Part shown: piece by piece, positions 63,936 through 64,000 of the stretch
Layout: the number at the start of each line of letters is the position of its first letter
How positions within the stretch are numbered: position 1 is the stretch's first letter
Source: Gibbula magus
Lineage: Eukaryota; Mollusca; Gastropoda; Trochida; Trochidae
Direction of reading: 5' to 3'
DNA length: 64,000 bases
Assembly: GCA_936450465.1 (NCBI GenBank)
Contig: OW388304.1
Location: forward strand, 38,841,593 to 38,905,592
The notes under the pieces: model-generated
The model's database searches: none
Seen by the model: the letters and a program-made list of their open reading frames with translations, nothing else
What the model was told of the DNA's origin: nothing
Translations under genes and position numbers: made by a program

Positions 63936-64000
63936 ACGGGAATAGTAGCTATTATCAGGGACTATATATCTAAATAGCGAGTCACTGTTTATAAGTAATG

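Overview
The window is animal nuclear DNA, AT-rich, with small exons and long introns full of short transposable elements. It is most likely from a mollusc, probably a gastropod. That guess rests on a tRNA-derived SINE ending in ACTCAC repeats, dense non-autonomous DNA transposons, and the protein families seen. The species cannot be fixed from the sequence. A 200-base run of N (39622-39821) marks an assembly gap.

Two protein-coding genes can be rebuilt exon by exon. On the plus strand, 1704-3803 encodes a dithiol glutaredoxin of 117 residues in two exons, with a CPYC active site. On the minus strand, 45484 down to 15827 encodes a secreted reprolysin-type (M12B) zinc metalloprotease of 779 residues in 17 exons. 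All exon junctions keep phase and all introns are GT-AG. It has a signal peptide, a propeptide ending in an RNPR furin-like site, a catalytic domain with the HELGHSLGAEHD zinc motif and a Met-turn, an ADAMTS-like cysteine-rich part, four CCxxC modules and a hydrophobic C-terminal tail. No disintegrin loop and no thrombospondin repeat were found.

By region: 1-4.4 kb is the glutaredoxin gene. 4.4-15.8 kb is intergenic, with hAT-like, MULE-like and other inverted-repeat elements, a 164-bp higher-order minisatellite and an ACAT microsatellite. 15.8-45.5 kb is the metalloprotease, whose introns carry copies of about ten repeat families. 45.5-64 kb holds no recognised host gene. It has tandem arrays, more MITEs, a truncated non-LTR retrotransposon (reverse-transcriptase C-terminal half, 52775-54103), an older L1-like LINE relic near 59.8 kb, SINEs and palindromes.

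The most notable structures are: a partial tandem duplication of one protease exon (21589-22225); nested insertions with readable target-site duplications (a hAT-like element inside a MITE inside a minisatellite; a LINE inside another copy of that MITE); two MITE families with exact 9-bp target duplications, suggesting Mutator-type transposition; and a recurrent pattern of repeat copies ending 24-54 bp upstream of protease 3' splice sites.
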